This document shows, in pieces, positions 1 to 7,233 of a stretch of DNA of 64,000 nucleotides (position 1 is its first letter; the number at the start of each line of letters is the position of its first letter). The notes under the pieces are model-generated. The model did not search any database. It was not told the origin of the DNA and was given only the letters and a program-made list of their open reading frames with translations. The stretch lies in the NCBI RefSeq assembly GCF_000759715.1, contig NZ_BBLU01000007.1:1-64000 (forward strand), written 5' to 3'. The position numbers and the translations under genes were made by a program. Source of the stretch: Demequina mangrovi (GTDB lineage Bacteria > Actinomycetota > Actinomycetes > Actinomycetales > Demequinaceae).

Positions 1-18
1 GTCACCCGCTCCACGCGC

Positions 19-42
19 AAGGCCCCTCCTCGGAGGGGCCTT
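19..42. terminator. Hairpin terminator at the window edge
   Basis: The arms AAGGCCCCTCC and GGAGGGGCCTT form a perfect 11-bp stem with a two-base gap, giving a tight stem-loop. It ends two bases before the stop codon of the GGDEF-EAL gene read on the minus strand, so it can end that transcript. The stem is symmetric, so it may also serve a plus-strand gene lying left of the window. The only T residues after the stem are the two that belong to the arm. Confidence 0.7.
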
Positions 43-44
43 CG

Positions 45-2132
45 TCATCTGGCGCCCGCCCCGCCCGCCGCATCGGCGACGCGCTCGGACGCACCCAGCA
101 GCACCTCGATCTCCGCGGGCGGCATCGGCCTGCCGAGGTGGAAGCCCTGACCCACCACGCTGCCGAAGCCGCGCAGCAGCTCGACGGTCGCCTGGTTCTC
201 GACCCCCTCCGCGACCACGCGGAGTCCCAGCTCGAGAGCGAGCGCGATGGTCGAGCGGACGATGATGAGGTCGTGGTGGTCCTCGCCGATGCTGCTGACG
301 AAGCTCCGGTCGATCTTGAGCTCGTCGATCTCGAGCCTGCGGAGGTAGGTGAGCGACGCGTTGCCGGTGCCGTAGTCGTCGATCGCGATCGCGACGCCCA
401 GGCGGCGCACCGCGCGCAGCACCACGTCCGCGCGCACCGCGTCGGCGAGCACTCCCGTCTCGGTGACCTCGAGCACCAGGCGGTCGGCCGGCACGCCGTG
501 CCGCTCGAGAGCGGAGGCGACCTGCTGCGGCAGCGCGAGGTCCGCGAGGTGGCGCGCGGACAGGTTCACCGACATGCGGATGTCGTGACCGAGGGCCCGC
601 CAGCCGGCGAGCCTCCCGAGAGCGGCGTCGAGCACGCAGGCGGTGAGATCGTGGATCAGACCGGAGTTCTCGGCGAGCTGCACGAACTCGTCTGCGGGGA
701 TCGGGCCGCGCTCGGGGTGCGACCACCGCGCCAGCGCCTCGACGGCGACCACGCCGCCGTGGTCGAGATCGAACTGCGGCTGGTACTCGACGTGGATCAT
801 CCGGCGCTCGAGTGCGGCGCGCAGGTCCGCGAGAAGCCGGAGGCGCTCGACGGTGTTGACGTCGAACTCGGGAGAGAACGTGCTGATCCGGTCGCGCTCG
901 ACCTTCGCCTCGTACAAGGCGATGTCCGCATTCTTCATGAGCGTCGCGACGGTGTCGCCGTGGCGCGGTGCGATGGCGACCCCCGCGCTGGCGCGCACCA
1001 TCAGCTCCAGCCCGCCGACCTTCACCGGCGACCGCAGCGCGTCGAGCAGATCCTCAGCGCACGCTCGCGCCGCCACCGCGCCTCCGTGCACGACGACCGC
1101 GAACTCGTCGCCGCCCAGCCGGTGGACGGCCTGGGCGTCCTGCGCCGCCCCCACGAACCGTGCAGCGACTTCCCGCAGGATCTCGTCGCCGATGGGGTGC
1201 CCGAGCGTGTCGTTGAAGTCCTTGAAATGGTCGAGGTCGAGCAGGACCAGCGCCGGTCCCGCCTCGCGATCTCCGGACGCCGCCTCGAGCGCGCCCTCGA
1301 GCGTCTGATGGAGCCGACCGCGGTTGCCGAGCCCCGTCAGGCCGTCGTGAGCCGCCTCGTACGCGTGGCGCGCGCCGGCGGATGCGTAGTAGTGCGCGGC
1401 GACCACGGGGACCAGGATCAGCACTGCGGGCGCGAGACCGTGGTGCGCCAGCTGGGCGGCGATCGCCCCCATGACGAGCAGGACCGTGTGCGTGACGAAG
1501 AAGTTGCCTGCGTCCTCACGCACGGCCTCCAGCAGCGACTGCCCTGACAGCAGCGTGACCGCGATCCCCACCAGCAGGTAGTTGGACGCCACCATCACCA
1601 GGCCCGCCAGCAGCAGCGCCCCGATCTTCGCTGCGCCGTCGGCCCGCGAGGCGTCCGCGTCGAGGTCGCTGCCGAGGAGGTCGTACACACGGCCCGCCAC
1701 GAGCACGGAGATCGCGTACTGCGCCGCGTTGAAGACCAGCTTGTACGGGGCGCGTCGCCCCTTGAGGTCGACGATCACCATCGCGGCCATCTGGACGAGC
1801 GCAGCGGACAGCGGCCCCGCGATCTCGATCAGGGCCACCACGGCCGGCGTCGACAGCGCGATCGACCGCTGCGCCGCGCCGTCCTCGAACAGCAGCCAGA
1901 TCGGTTTGAGCTCGCCGAGGACGGCGAGGACCGCGAGGAAGAGAGCGGGCCAGACCATCGACGGCGGCACGGCGAGGGTGCTGTCGCTGTGCGCGAGCAG
2001 CAAGCCGACCCACGTGAGGCCCAGGGTCGACACAGCGCCCGTGTAGACGAGCGCAGGGTTCCATGCTCGTCGGAGGCCCGGTGTCGGCACGTACGCTCCC
2101 GCTTCCGTCTGCTCACCGGCGAGCGCCGGCAC
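45..2132 (-). CDS. Membrane GGDEF-EAL protein (cyclic-di-GMP synthase/phosphodiesterase), copy 1
   Basis: This 695-residue protein should make and/or hydrolyse cyclic di-GMP at the membrane. Residues about 25-260 are a polytopic membrane region containing GELKPI and a following STPAV motif, both shared with the three paralogues nearby. The GGDEF domain has the intact signature RLGGDEF near residue 340. No RxxD inhibitory site precedes it, so product inhibition through that site is not expected. The EAL domain starts near residue 465 (VEALARW) and keeps the expected catalytic residues: N in NLSARHL, E in LEVTET, IDDYGTG, LKIDR, AEGVE and the final QGFHLGRP. Both domains therefore look competent. 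The start is a GTG without a clear Shine-Dalgarno sequence. A palindrome overlapping a TATTCT -10 box lies upstream. It follows copy 2 by 88 bases on the same strand. Confidence 0.9.
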   Translation of the reverse strand: MPALAGEQTEAGAYVPTPGLRRAWNPALVYTGAVSTLGLTWVGLLLAHSDSTLAVPPSMVWPALFLAVLAVLGELKPIWLLFEDGAAQRSIALSTPAVVALIEIAGPLSAALVQMAAMVIVDLKGRRAPYKLVFNAAQYAISVLVAGRVYDLLGSDLDADASRADGAAKIGALLLAGLVMVASNYLLVGIAVTLLSGQSLLEAVREDAGNFFVTHTVLLVMGAIAAQLAHHGLAPAVLILVPVVAAHYYASAGARHAYEAAHDGLTGLGNRGRLHQTLEGALEAASGDREAGPALVLLDLDHFKDFNDTLGHPIGDEILREVAARFVGAAQDAQAVHRLGGDEFAVVVHGGAVAARACAEDLLDALRSPVKVGGLELMVRASAGVAIAPRHGDTVATLMKNADIALYEAKVERDRISTFSPEFDVNTVERLRLLADLRAALERRMIHVEYQPQFDLDHGGVVAVEALARWSHPERGPIPADEFVQLAENSGLIHDLTACVLDAALGRLAGWRALGHDIRMSVNLSARHLADLALPQQVASALERHGVPADRLVLEVTETGVLADAVRADVVLRAVRRLGVAIAIDDYGTGNASLTYLRRLEIDELKIDRSFVSSIGEDHHDLIIVRSTIALALELGLRVVAEGVENQATVELLRGFGSVVGQGFHLGRPMPPAEIEVLLGASERVADAAGGAGAR

Positions 2133-2162
2133 CTACATCGTTGCAATCGACCGCACCACCGT

Positions 2163-2180
2163 CCAGGTGAGAATACTCAC
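2163..2180 (-). promoter_or_regulatory. Promoter with palindromic operator for GGDEF-EAL copy 1
   Basis: On the minus strand a good -10 hexamer, TATTCT (2170-2175), sits inside the perfect inverted repeat GTGAG-TATT-CTCAC (2167-2180). A protein bound there would cover the -10 box, so repression is the natural reading. Transcription would start near 2163, giving a leader of about 30 bases before the GTG at 2132. I see no convincing -35 box. Confidence 0.45.
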
Positions 2181-2220
2181 ATGGGCTCGCGGGCGTGATG
2201 CCGCATGGATCGGTTCGCGC

Positions 2221-4260
2221 CTAGGCGCGCGACAGGGCGCCCTCCGTCGGGGCGCCGTTGGCCTCCACGATCATCCTCTCGACCGCCTCCGCGCTGCCGG
2301 GCCTGCCCAGGTGGTAGCCCTGCGCGACCACGCCCCCGAAGCTGCGGAGCGACTCCACGGTCGGCTCGTCCTCGACGCCCTCCGCCACGACCCGCAGGCC
2401 CAGCTCGAGCGCGAGCGCGATGGTGGAGCGGACGATGATCATGTCCTGCCCGTCCGCACGGATGTTGCTGACGAACACACGGTCGATCTTGAGCTCGTCG
2501 ACCTCGAGGCGGCGCAGGTAGCTGAGCGAGGCGTTGCCGGTGCCGTAGTCGTCGATCGCGATCGTGACCCCGTGGGCGCGCAGGGCGCGGATCACGAGGT
2601 CCGCGCGGACGGGGTCCGAGAGGATCGCGGTCTCGGTGACCTCGAGCACCAGGGACGATGCGGGGATGCCATGACGCCGCAGCGCGAGGGCCACCTGCTG
2701 CGGCACCCCGAGGTCCGAGAGATGACGCGCAGACAGGTTCACCGCCATCCGGATGTCGTGGCCGGCGGCGCGCCACTCGGCGAGCTGCGCGAGCGCGCGC
2801 TCGAGCACCACGGTCGTGAGCCGGAAGATGAGGCCCGAGTCCTCGGCGAGGGGGATGAACACGTCCGGACCGACGGGCCCGCGCGTGCAGTGGTTCCAGC
2901 GAGCGAGAGCCTCGACCGCGACCACGCGCGATCCGGCGAGCTCGACCTGCGGCTGGAAGACGACGTCGAGGTCACCCCGGTCGATGGCGATCCGGAGATC
3001 GGCGAGCAGGCGCAGCCGCTCGACCGTGTTGAGGTCGAACTCCGGAGAGAAGATGCTGATCCGGTCCCGCTCGAGCTTCGCGTGATAGAGCGCGATGTCC
3101 GCGTTCTTCATCAGGGTGTCGACGTCGCTGCCGTGCATCGGCGCGACGGCGAGGCCGGCGCTCGCCCGTACCAGCAGCTCGAGATCGTCGACCTGCACCG
3201 GCTCCTCAAGGGTCGCGAGGACCTCGGAGGCGAGCGAGCGGAGCTGCTCGATGGTGCCGTCCGCCACGATCGCGAACTCGTCGCCGCCGAGCCGGTGGAC
3301 GACGGCGTCCAGGGGTGCCCCCCCATCGAGCCGCCGCGCCACCTCGCAGAGGATCGCATCCCCCACCGGATGACCCAGCGTGTCGTTGAAGACCTTGAAG
3401 TGATCGAGATCGATCAGCACCAGACCTGGCCCTCGGTACCGGTCGTCAGGTTCTGCGGCCAGGTCGCGCTCGAGCTTCACGCGCAGCTGCCCCCGGTTGC
3501 GCAGCCCCGTGAGCTGGTCATGCGAGGCGTCGTACGCGTGGCGTGCACCGATGACCGCGAAGTAGTGCGCGGCCACCGCCGCAGGCACGAGCATGACCAG
3601 GACTCCGACGCCGTGCGGCGCGACATCAGCCGCGATGCAGCCCAGGCTCAACATCACCGCGTGGGTGGCCACGAAGTAGCCGAAGCCGCTGGCGAGCGTC
3701 GCGCGCAGCGGCTCACCGGAGGCGAGCGTGACCGCGACGCCGACGAGCAGCCAGTTGAGCATGATCATCACGAGGCCGGATACCAGCAGCGCTCCCACGC
3801 GCTGCGCGTGCACCACCGCGACGTGGTCGCCTTCGATGGTCGCGGCGAGAGGCTCGTAGACCGCGCCGGCGGCAGCGATGCTCACGGAATACTGCGCGAT
3901 GTTGAAAGCAGCCTTGTACCAGGCGCGACGACCGCGGATGTCGTCGGCGAGGGTGCTGATCGCCTGCACAAAGATCGCGGGGGCCGGGCCCGCGATCGCC
4001 AGGATCGCGAGAACCGCGGGCGTGCCGAGGGACAGTGAGTGGATCTCCTGGCCCGACCACGCGAGCCAGATCGGCTTGAGCTCCCCCACGAGCGCGAAGA
4101 CCGCGAGGAACGCAAGGGCGATCATGAGGTTGGTGCTGAGCTCTGTGGGCCGCATCCCGGCACCGAGCGTCCCGGCGAAGGCGGCCGCGCCGAGCACGCA
4201 GACGGACGCGACGTAGAAGATGAGCGTCGCAGGGCGCGTAGGGTGCGGGCGGCCGATCAC
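2221..4260 (-). CDS. Membrane GGDEF-EAL protein, copy 2
   Basis: A 679-residue paralogue of copy 1 with the same order: about seven membrane segments in residues 12-230, including the GELKPIWLAW motif, then GGDEF and EAL domains. The GGDEF signature RLGGDEFAIV is intact and again lacks an upstream RxxD site. The EAL domain keeps VEALARW, NLSARHL, LEVTET, IDDYGTG, LKIDR and AEGVE, so phosphodiesterase activity is plausible. The GTG start is supported by a strong GGGAGGAG Shine-Dalgarno sequence. The sensory input is unknown; the membrane domain is the likely sensor. Whether the two activities run together or one dominates cannot be told from sequence. Confidence 0.9.
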   Translation of the reverse strand: MIGRPHPTRPATLIFYVASVCVLGAAAFAGTLGAGMRPTELSTNLMIALAFLAVFALVGELKPIWLAWSGQEIHSLSLGTPAVLAILAIAGPAPAIFVQAISTLADDIRGRRAWYKAAFNIAQYSVSIAAAGAVYEPLAATIEGDHVAVVHAQRVGALLVSGLVMIMLNWLLVGVAVTLASGEPLRATLASGFGYFVATHAVMLSLGCIAADVAPHGVGVLVMLVPAAVAAHYFAVIGARHAYDASHDQLTGLRNRGQLRVKLERDLAAEPDDRYRGPGLVLIDLDHFKVFNDTLGHPVGDAILCEVARRLDGGAPLDAVVHRLGGDEFAIVADGTIEQLRSLASEVLATLEEPVQVDDLELLVRASAGLAVAPMHGSDVDTLMKNADIALYHAKLERDRISIFSPEFDLNTVERLRLLADLRIAIDRGDLDVVFQPQVELAGSRVVAVEALARWNHCTRGPVGPDVFIPLAEDSGLIFRLTTVVLERALAQLAEWRAAGHDIRMAVNLSARHLSDLGVPQQVALALRRHGIPASSLVLEVTETAILSDPVRADLVIRALRAHGVTIAIDDYGTGNASLSYLRRLEVDELKIDRVFVSNIRADGQDMIIVRSTIALALELGLRVVAEGVEDEPTVESLRSFGGVVAQGYHLGRPGSAEAVERMIVEANGAPTEGALSRA

Positions 4261-4430
4261 GAGCTCCTCCCTCGGGGACGCGCAGGCGGGGTGGGCATGG
4301 GTTCACGGATGACGATGTCGTCGCGTCGCCATCCGTTCGTCCCTATCGACCGATGCGACGTGCGGGTGAACACTTCCGGCGCGACGGGGCCTCGCCATCG
4401 TAGAGGTCCGCAGGCGCGGTCGAGGCGCAG

Positions 4431-4982
4431 CTAAGCGTCGACGCGGTCGTGAACGACGGCGCTCGGCGATCGCAGCGGCCGTGTCTGCGTCCATGCGGCG
4501 AGGGCCACACCGACGACGATGAGCACGTCGCCGACGCTGAACGTGTTCGCGAGCGGCAGCGGGTCCGGCCAGGCGAAGACGTCGCCGAGCCAGGGCAGCA
4601 CGGGGTCCGCCAGCACGGCGGAGTTGAGGAACTCATGGTCCGGATCGATCCCTGCGGCCTCGACCGCCGCCCGGCTGGCCGGCAGCACGCCGCCGTTGAG
4701 CGCGATGGTGAGCCCGTTCGCGAGCGCTCCCGCTCCGACGACGAGCGCACCGCGGACCTCGCGGTTGACCCACAGGAACGCCAGCACCGCGAGGTAGGTC
4801 GCCACGTGCAGCGGCGGCGCGACCGCCTCGGGCAGCGGCACGTCGATGATCACGATCTGCGTGGCGAGCGCGCCCCACACGAGCCAGGGCGCGCGCCAGC
4901 GGCGCAGCGCGATGCCGGCCGGCCACCTCAGCGCGACCAGGGGCGACACGAGCGCCAGCAGGCATGCCGTCATCACGAGCAT
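4431..4982 (-). CDS. DUF5317 membrane protein
   Basis: This is a 183-residue integral membrane protein with roughly five hydrophobic segments and the motif LNGGVLPASR in the loop near residues 95-104, which fits the DUF5317 family. No function is established for this family. The gene starts one base after the TGA of GGDEF-EAL copy 3, so it is almost certainly cotranslated with it. This pairing suggests a role linked to the cyclic-di-GMP enzyme, for example as a membrane partner or sensor, but that is inference. The ATG is followed directly by hydrophobic sequence with no signal-peptide cleavage motif. Confidence 0.75.
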   Translation of the reverse strand: MLVMTACLLALVSPLVALRWPAGIALRRWRAPWLVWGALATQIVIIDVPLPEAVAPPLHVATYLAVLAFLWVNREVRGALVVGAGALANGLTIALNGGVLPASRAAVEAAGIDPDHEFLNSAVLADPVLPWLGDVFAWPDPLPLANTFSVGDVLIVVGVALAAWTQTRPLRSPSAVVHDRVDA

Positions 4983-4983
4983 G

Positions 4984-7029
4984 TCAGCCTCGTTCCGCAG
5001 GCGTCAGCGTCGAGCCCTCGAGCGCTTGGAGCACCGTGGCGGCGGGAGCGGGCCTGCCGAGGTGGAAGCCTTGAGCGATGACCGGGCCGAGCTCCGCGAG
5101 CGCCACGGCGGTCGGCGCGTCCTCGACGCCCTCGGCCACCACGCGCAGCCCGAGCGCGAGCGCGAGCTCGATGGTCGACCTGACGATGATGAGGTCGTGG
5201 TCGTCCGCCTGGATGTTGCTGACGAAGGACCGGTCGATCTTGAGCTCGTCGATCTGCAGCCGACGCAGGTAGTTGAGCGAGGCGTTGCCGGTGCCGTAGT
5301 CGTCGATCGCGATCGCGACACCGAGCTGGCGCAGCTCCCGGATCACGAGGTCCGCGCGGATCGGGTCCGACAGGATTCCGGTCTCGGTGACCTCGAGCAC
5401 CAGCGAGGTCGCGGGGACGCCGTGGCGCTCGATCGCCTCGGCGACGAGGCGTGGGAGCGCGAGGTCGGAGAGGTGGCGGGCGGACAGGTTGACGGCCATC
5501 CGCACTTCGTGGCCGCGCGCACGCCACGCGGCGAGGTCCCGCAGCGCCTGGTCGAGCACGAACGTGGTGAGCTCCAGGATCAACCCCGAGTTCTCCGCGA
5601 GCGGGACGAACTCGTCGGGGCGGACGAGCCCTCGCTCCGGGTGGTGCCAGCGCACCAGCGCCTCGACGCCGACCGTCCGCCCGCTGGCGAGGTCCACCTG
5701 GGGCTGGTACTCGACGTGCAGGGCCGTCTCGGACAGCGCCGTCCGGAGGTCGGCGAGGAGCTGTAGCCGATCCACGGTGTTGATGTCGAACTCCGGAGCG
5801 AAGGTCGAGATCCGATCGCGCTCGAGCTTCGCGTGGTAGAGCGCGATGTCCGCATGCTTGAGGAGCTCCGCGCCATCCGTGCCGTGCATCGGCGCGACGG
5901 CCACGCCGACGGATGCCCGGACGAGCAGCTCGAGCCCGTCGATGTTCACAGGCGCCTCGAACGAGGCGAGCATGTCCCGCGCTGCTCGTCGGCTCTCCGC
6001 GAGCCCTCCATCCACCACGACGGCGAACTCGTCGCCTCCCAGCCGATGGGCCCGCGATCCCTCGGGCGCGGCCGCCACGAGCCGGTGGGCCACCTGGCGG
6101 AGGATCATGTCGCCCACCGGGTGACCGAGCGTGTCGTTGAAGTCCTTGAAGTGGTCGAGGTCGAGGAGCACGAGCCCGGGGCCGCTGGACTCGGAAGCCT
6201 GGCCGAGCGCGCGCGAGAGATCGCGCTGCAGCTGCGCGCGGTTGCCGAGACCGGTGAGAAGGTCGTGCGTGGCGTCGTGGGCGTGGCGAGCTGCTGCGGA
6301 CGCGAACACATGCGCGGCGAGCACGGGACCGGCCAGCAGCGCGAGCCCGAGCAGGCTCTCCGAGCCGACCTCGGCGGCGAGCGAGCCCACGCTCAGCAGC
6401 ACGAGGTTGACCACCACGAAGTCGCGGAGCTCCATGCGGAGGACGGTGGTGATCGAACCGCGCACGGAAAGGGACACGACACAGGCGACGAGCAGCCAGT
6501 TCACCGCCACCATCGCCACGCCCGCGATGAGCAGCGCGGCGATCTCAGACATCTCGACGGTGCTGGGGCCTCCGAAGAACGGAGCGCCGGTAAGCCCTGC
6601 GTAGACGGCTCGGGCCGCGATGACGCTGAGCGCGTACTGCGCAAGGTTGAACAGGGATTTGCGGAGGGGTCGACGCTGCACGACATCATCGACCCCGCTC
6701 GCGACGAGCTGGGCGACGACGGCGACGCCAACACCCGCGACGCCGACGAGCGCGAGCACGAACGGCGCCGACGTCGACAGGGTGCGCGTGCCTGAGCCCC
6801 CGTCGACGAGGCGGATGGGGCGGACCTCGCCGATGATCGCGGCGCAAGCGAGCACGAGCACCTGCCACCGCATGGGGGAGTCGACGATCGCGCCCCAGGG
6901 CGCACCGACCAGAACCGCGGCGAGGCCGAGCGCACCGAGCGTCGTGACGCCTGTGACGTACGCGTCAAGCGCCGGCGGCGCCAGGAACGGAGTCCTGGCG
7001 CCGCCGGTACGTGAAGCGGTCAGTTCCAC
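4984..7029 (-). CDS. Membrane GGDEF-EAL protein, copy 3
   Basis: A third paralogue of about 681 residues: polytopic membrane region, then GGDEF (HRLGGDEFAVVV) and EAL (VEALVRW, NLSARHL, IDDYGTG, LKIDR, AEGVE) with catalytic residues intact and no RxxD inhibitory site. The open frame extends to 7137, but residues upstream of 7029 are Arg/His/Gln-rich and unlike the paralogues. I place the start at the GTG at 7029. This overlaps the end of the 36-residue ORF by 10 bases and gives an N-terminus that lines up with the other copies. Codons about 7-21 lie in a 15-bp perfect hairpin. Translation may be coupled to the small ORF. The gene is followed at one base by the DUF5317 gene. Confidence 0.85.
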   Translation of the reverse strand: MELTASRTGGARTPFLAPPALDAYVTGVTTLGALGLAAVLVGAPWGAIVDSPMRWQVLVLACAAIIGEVRPIRLVDGGSGTRTLSTSAPFVLALVGVAGVGVAVVAQLVASGVDDVVQRRPLRKSLFNLAQYALSVIAARAVYAGLTGAPFFGGPSTVEMSEIAALLIAGVAMVAVNWLLVACVVSLSVRGSITTVLRMELRDFVVVNLVLLSVGSLAAEVGSESLLGLALLAGPVLAAHVFASAAARHAHDATHDLLTGLGNRAQLQRDLSRALGQASESSGPGLVLLDLDHFKDFNDTLGHPVGDMILRQVAHRLVAAAPEGSRAHRLGGDEFAVVVDGGLAESRRAARDMLASFEAPVNIDGLELLVRASVGVAVAPMHGTDGAELLKHADIALYHAKLERDRISTFAPEFDINTVDRLQLLADLRTALSETALHVEYQPQVDLASGRTVGVEALVRWHHPERGLVRPDEFVPLAENSGLILELTTFVLDQALRDLAAWRARGHEVRMAVNLSARHLSDLALPRLVAEAIERHGVPATSLVLEVTETGILSDPIRADLVIRELRQLGVAIAIDDYGTGNASLNYLRRLQIDELKIDRSFVSNIQADDHDLIIVRSTIELALALGLRVVAEGVEDAPTAVALAELGPVIAQGFHLGRPAPAATVLQALEGSTLTPAERG
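6972..7007 (-). terminator. 15-bp perfect hairpin at the start of GGDEF-EAL copy 3
   Basis: CCGGCGGCGCCAGGA (6972-6986) and TCCTGGCGCCGCCGG (6993-7007) pair perfectly around a six-base loop. It lies 13 bases beyond the stop of the 36-residue ORF, as an intrinsic terminator would, but no T-run follows. It also falls inside the first codons of the downstream enzyme gene. It may work as an attenuator or as a translation-controlling hairpin between the two. Confidence 0.6.
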
Positions 7030-7130
7030 TTGACTCCGGCACCCGCCACGGTGGCGACGGCGACGATGGTGCCCGCGCTCGCGACGACGCGCACGGTGAG
7101 GCTGTCCTTGATCTTGGTCCACTTGCCCAT
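7020..7130 (-). CDS. 36-residue hydrophobic small protein
   Basis: A short frame from ATG at 7130 to TGA at 7020. It encodes a basic N-terminus (MGKWTKIKDS), a stretch rich in V, A, G and T, and the ending GVKWN. It could span or lie on the membrane. Support comes from a strong Shine-Dalgarno sequence (GAAGGGAAG, about eight bases before ATG), a sigma-type promoter upstream (7204-7233), and a strong hairpin just past the stop. I recognise no family. Its last 10 bases overlap the GTG start proposed for the GGDEF-EAL gene. It could be a small regulator of that enzyme, a leader peptide controlling its translation, or an unrelated small membrane peptide. Confidence 0.5.
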   Translation of the reverse strand: MGKWTKIKDSLTVRVVASAGTIVAVATVAGAGVKWN

Positions 7131-7203
7131 GATGCACTTCCCTTCAGCTGCGACGATGCGCACGGCCGTAGCCGTCCCTGCCGCAGGGGTGACCGCTGAG
7201 AGA

Positions 7204-7233
7204 GGTGTAGATCGCCACTGCGCACATCGTCAA
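7204..7233 (-). promoter_or_regulatory. Promoter of the small ORF / GGDEF-EAL copy 3 unit
   Basis: On the minus strand TTGACG (7228-7233) is followed after 18 bases by TACACC (7204-7209). The -35 box overlaps the stop codon of copy 4. The predicted leader of about 65 bases can form two small adjacent hairpins, CCCTG/CAGGG and ACGGC/GCCGT, before the Shine-Dalgarno sequence. Confidence 0.4.

Noticed and set aside
138..1547. Long plus-strand open frame opposite GGDEF-EAL copy 1
   Set aside because: It is the reverse shadow of a clear gene. Its product is Arg/Glu/His-rich without any domain, which is usual for antisense frames in GC-rich DNA. Similar frames opposite the other three copies, the bkd genes and the glycan genes were rejected for the same reason.
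7030..7137. Longer N-terminus for GGDEF-EAL copy 3 reaching 7137
   Set aside because: These residues overlap the small ORF in another frame, are His/Arg/Gln-rich and are absent from the paralogues.
7131..7200. Possible cyclic-di-GMP riboswitch before GGDEF-EAL copy 3
   Set aside because: The leader forms small hairpins but lacks the conserved GEMM-I sequence blocks. Only a structured leader can be claimed.
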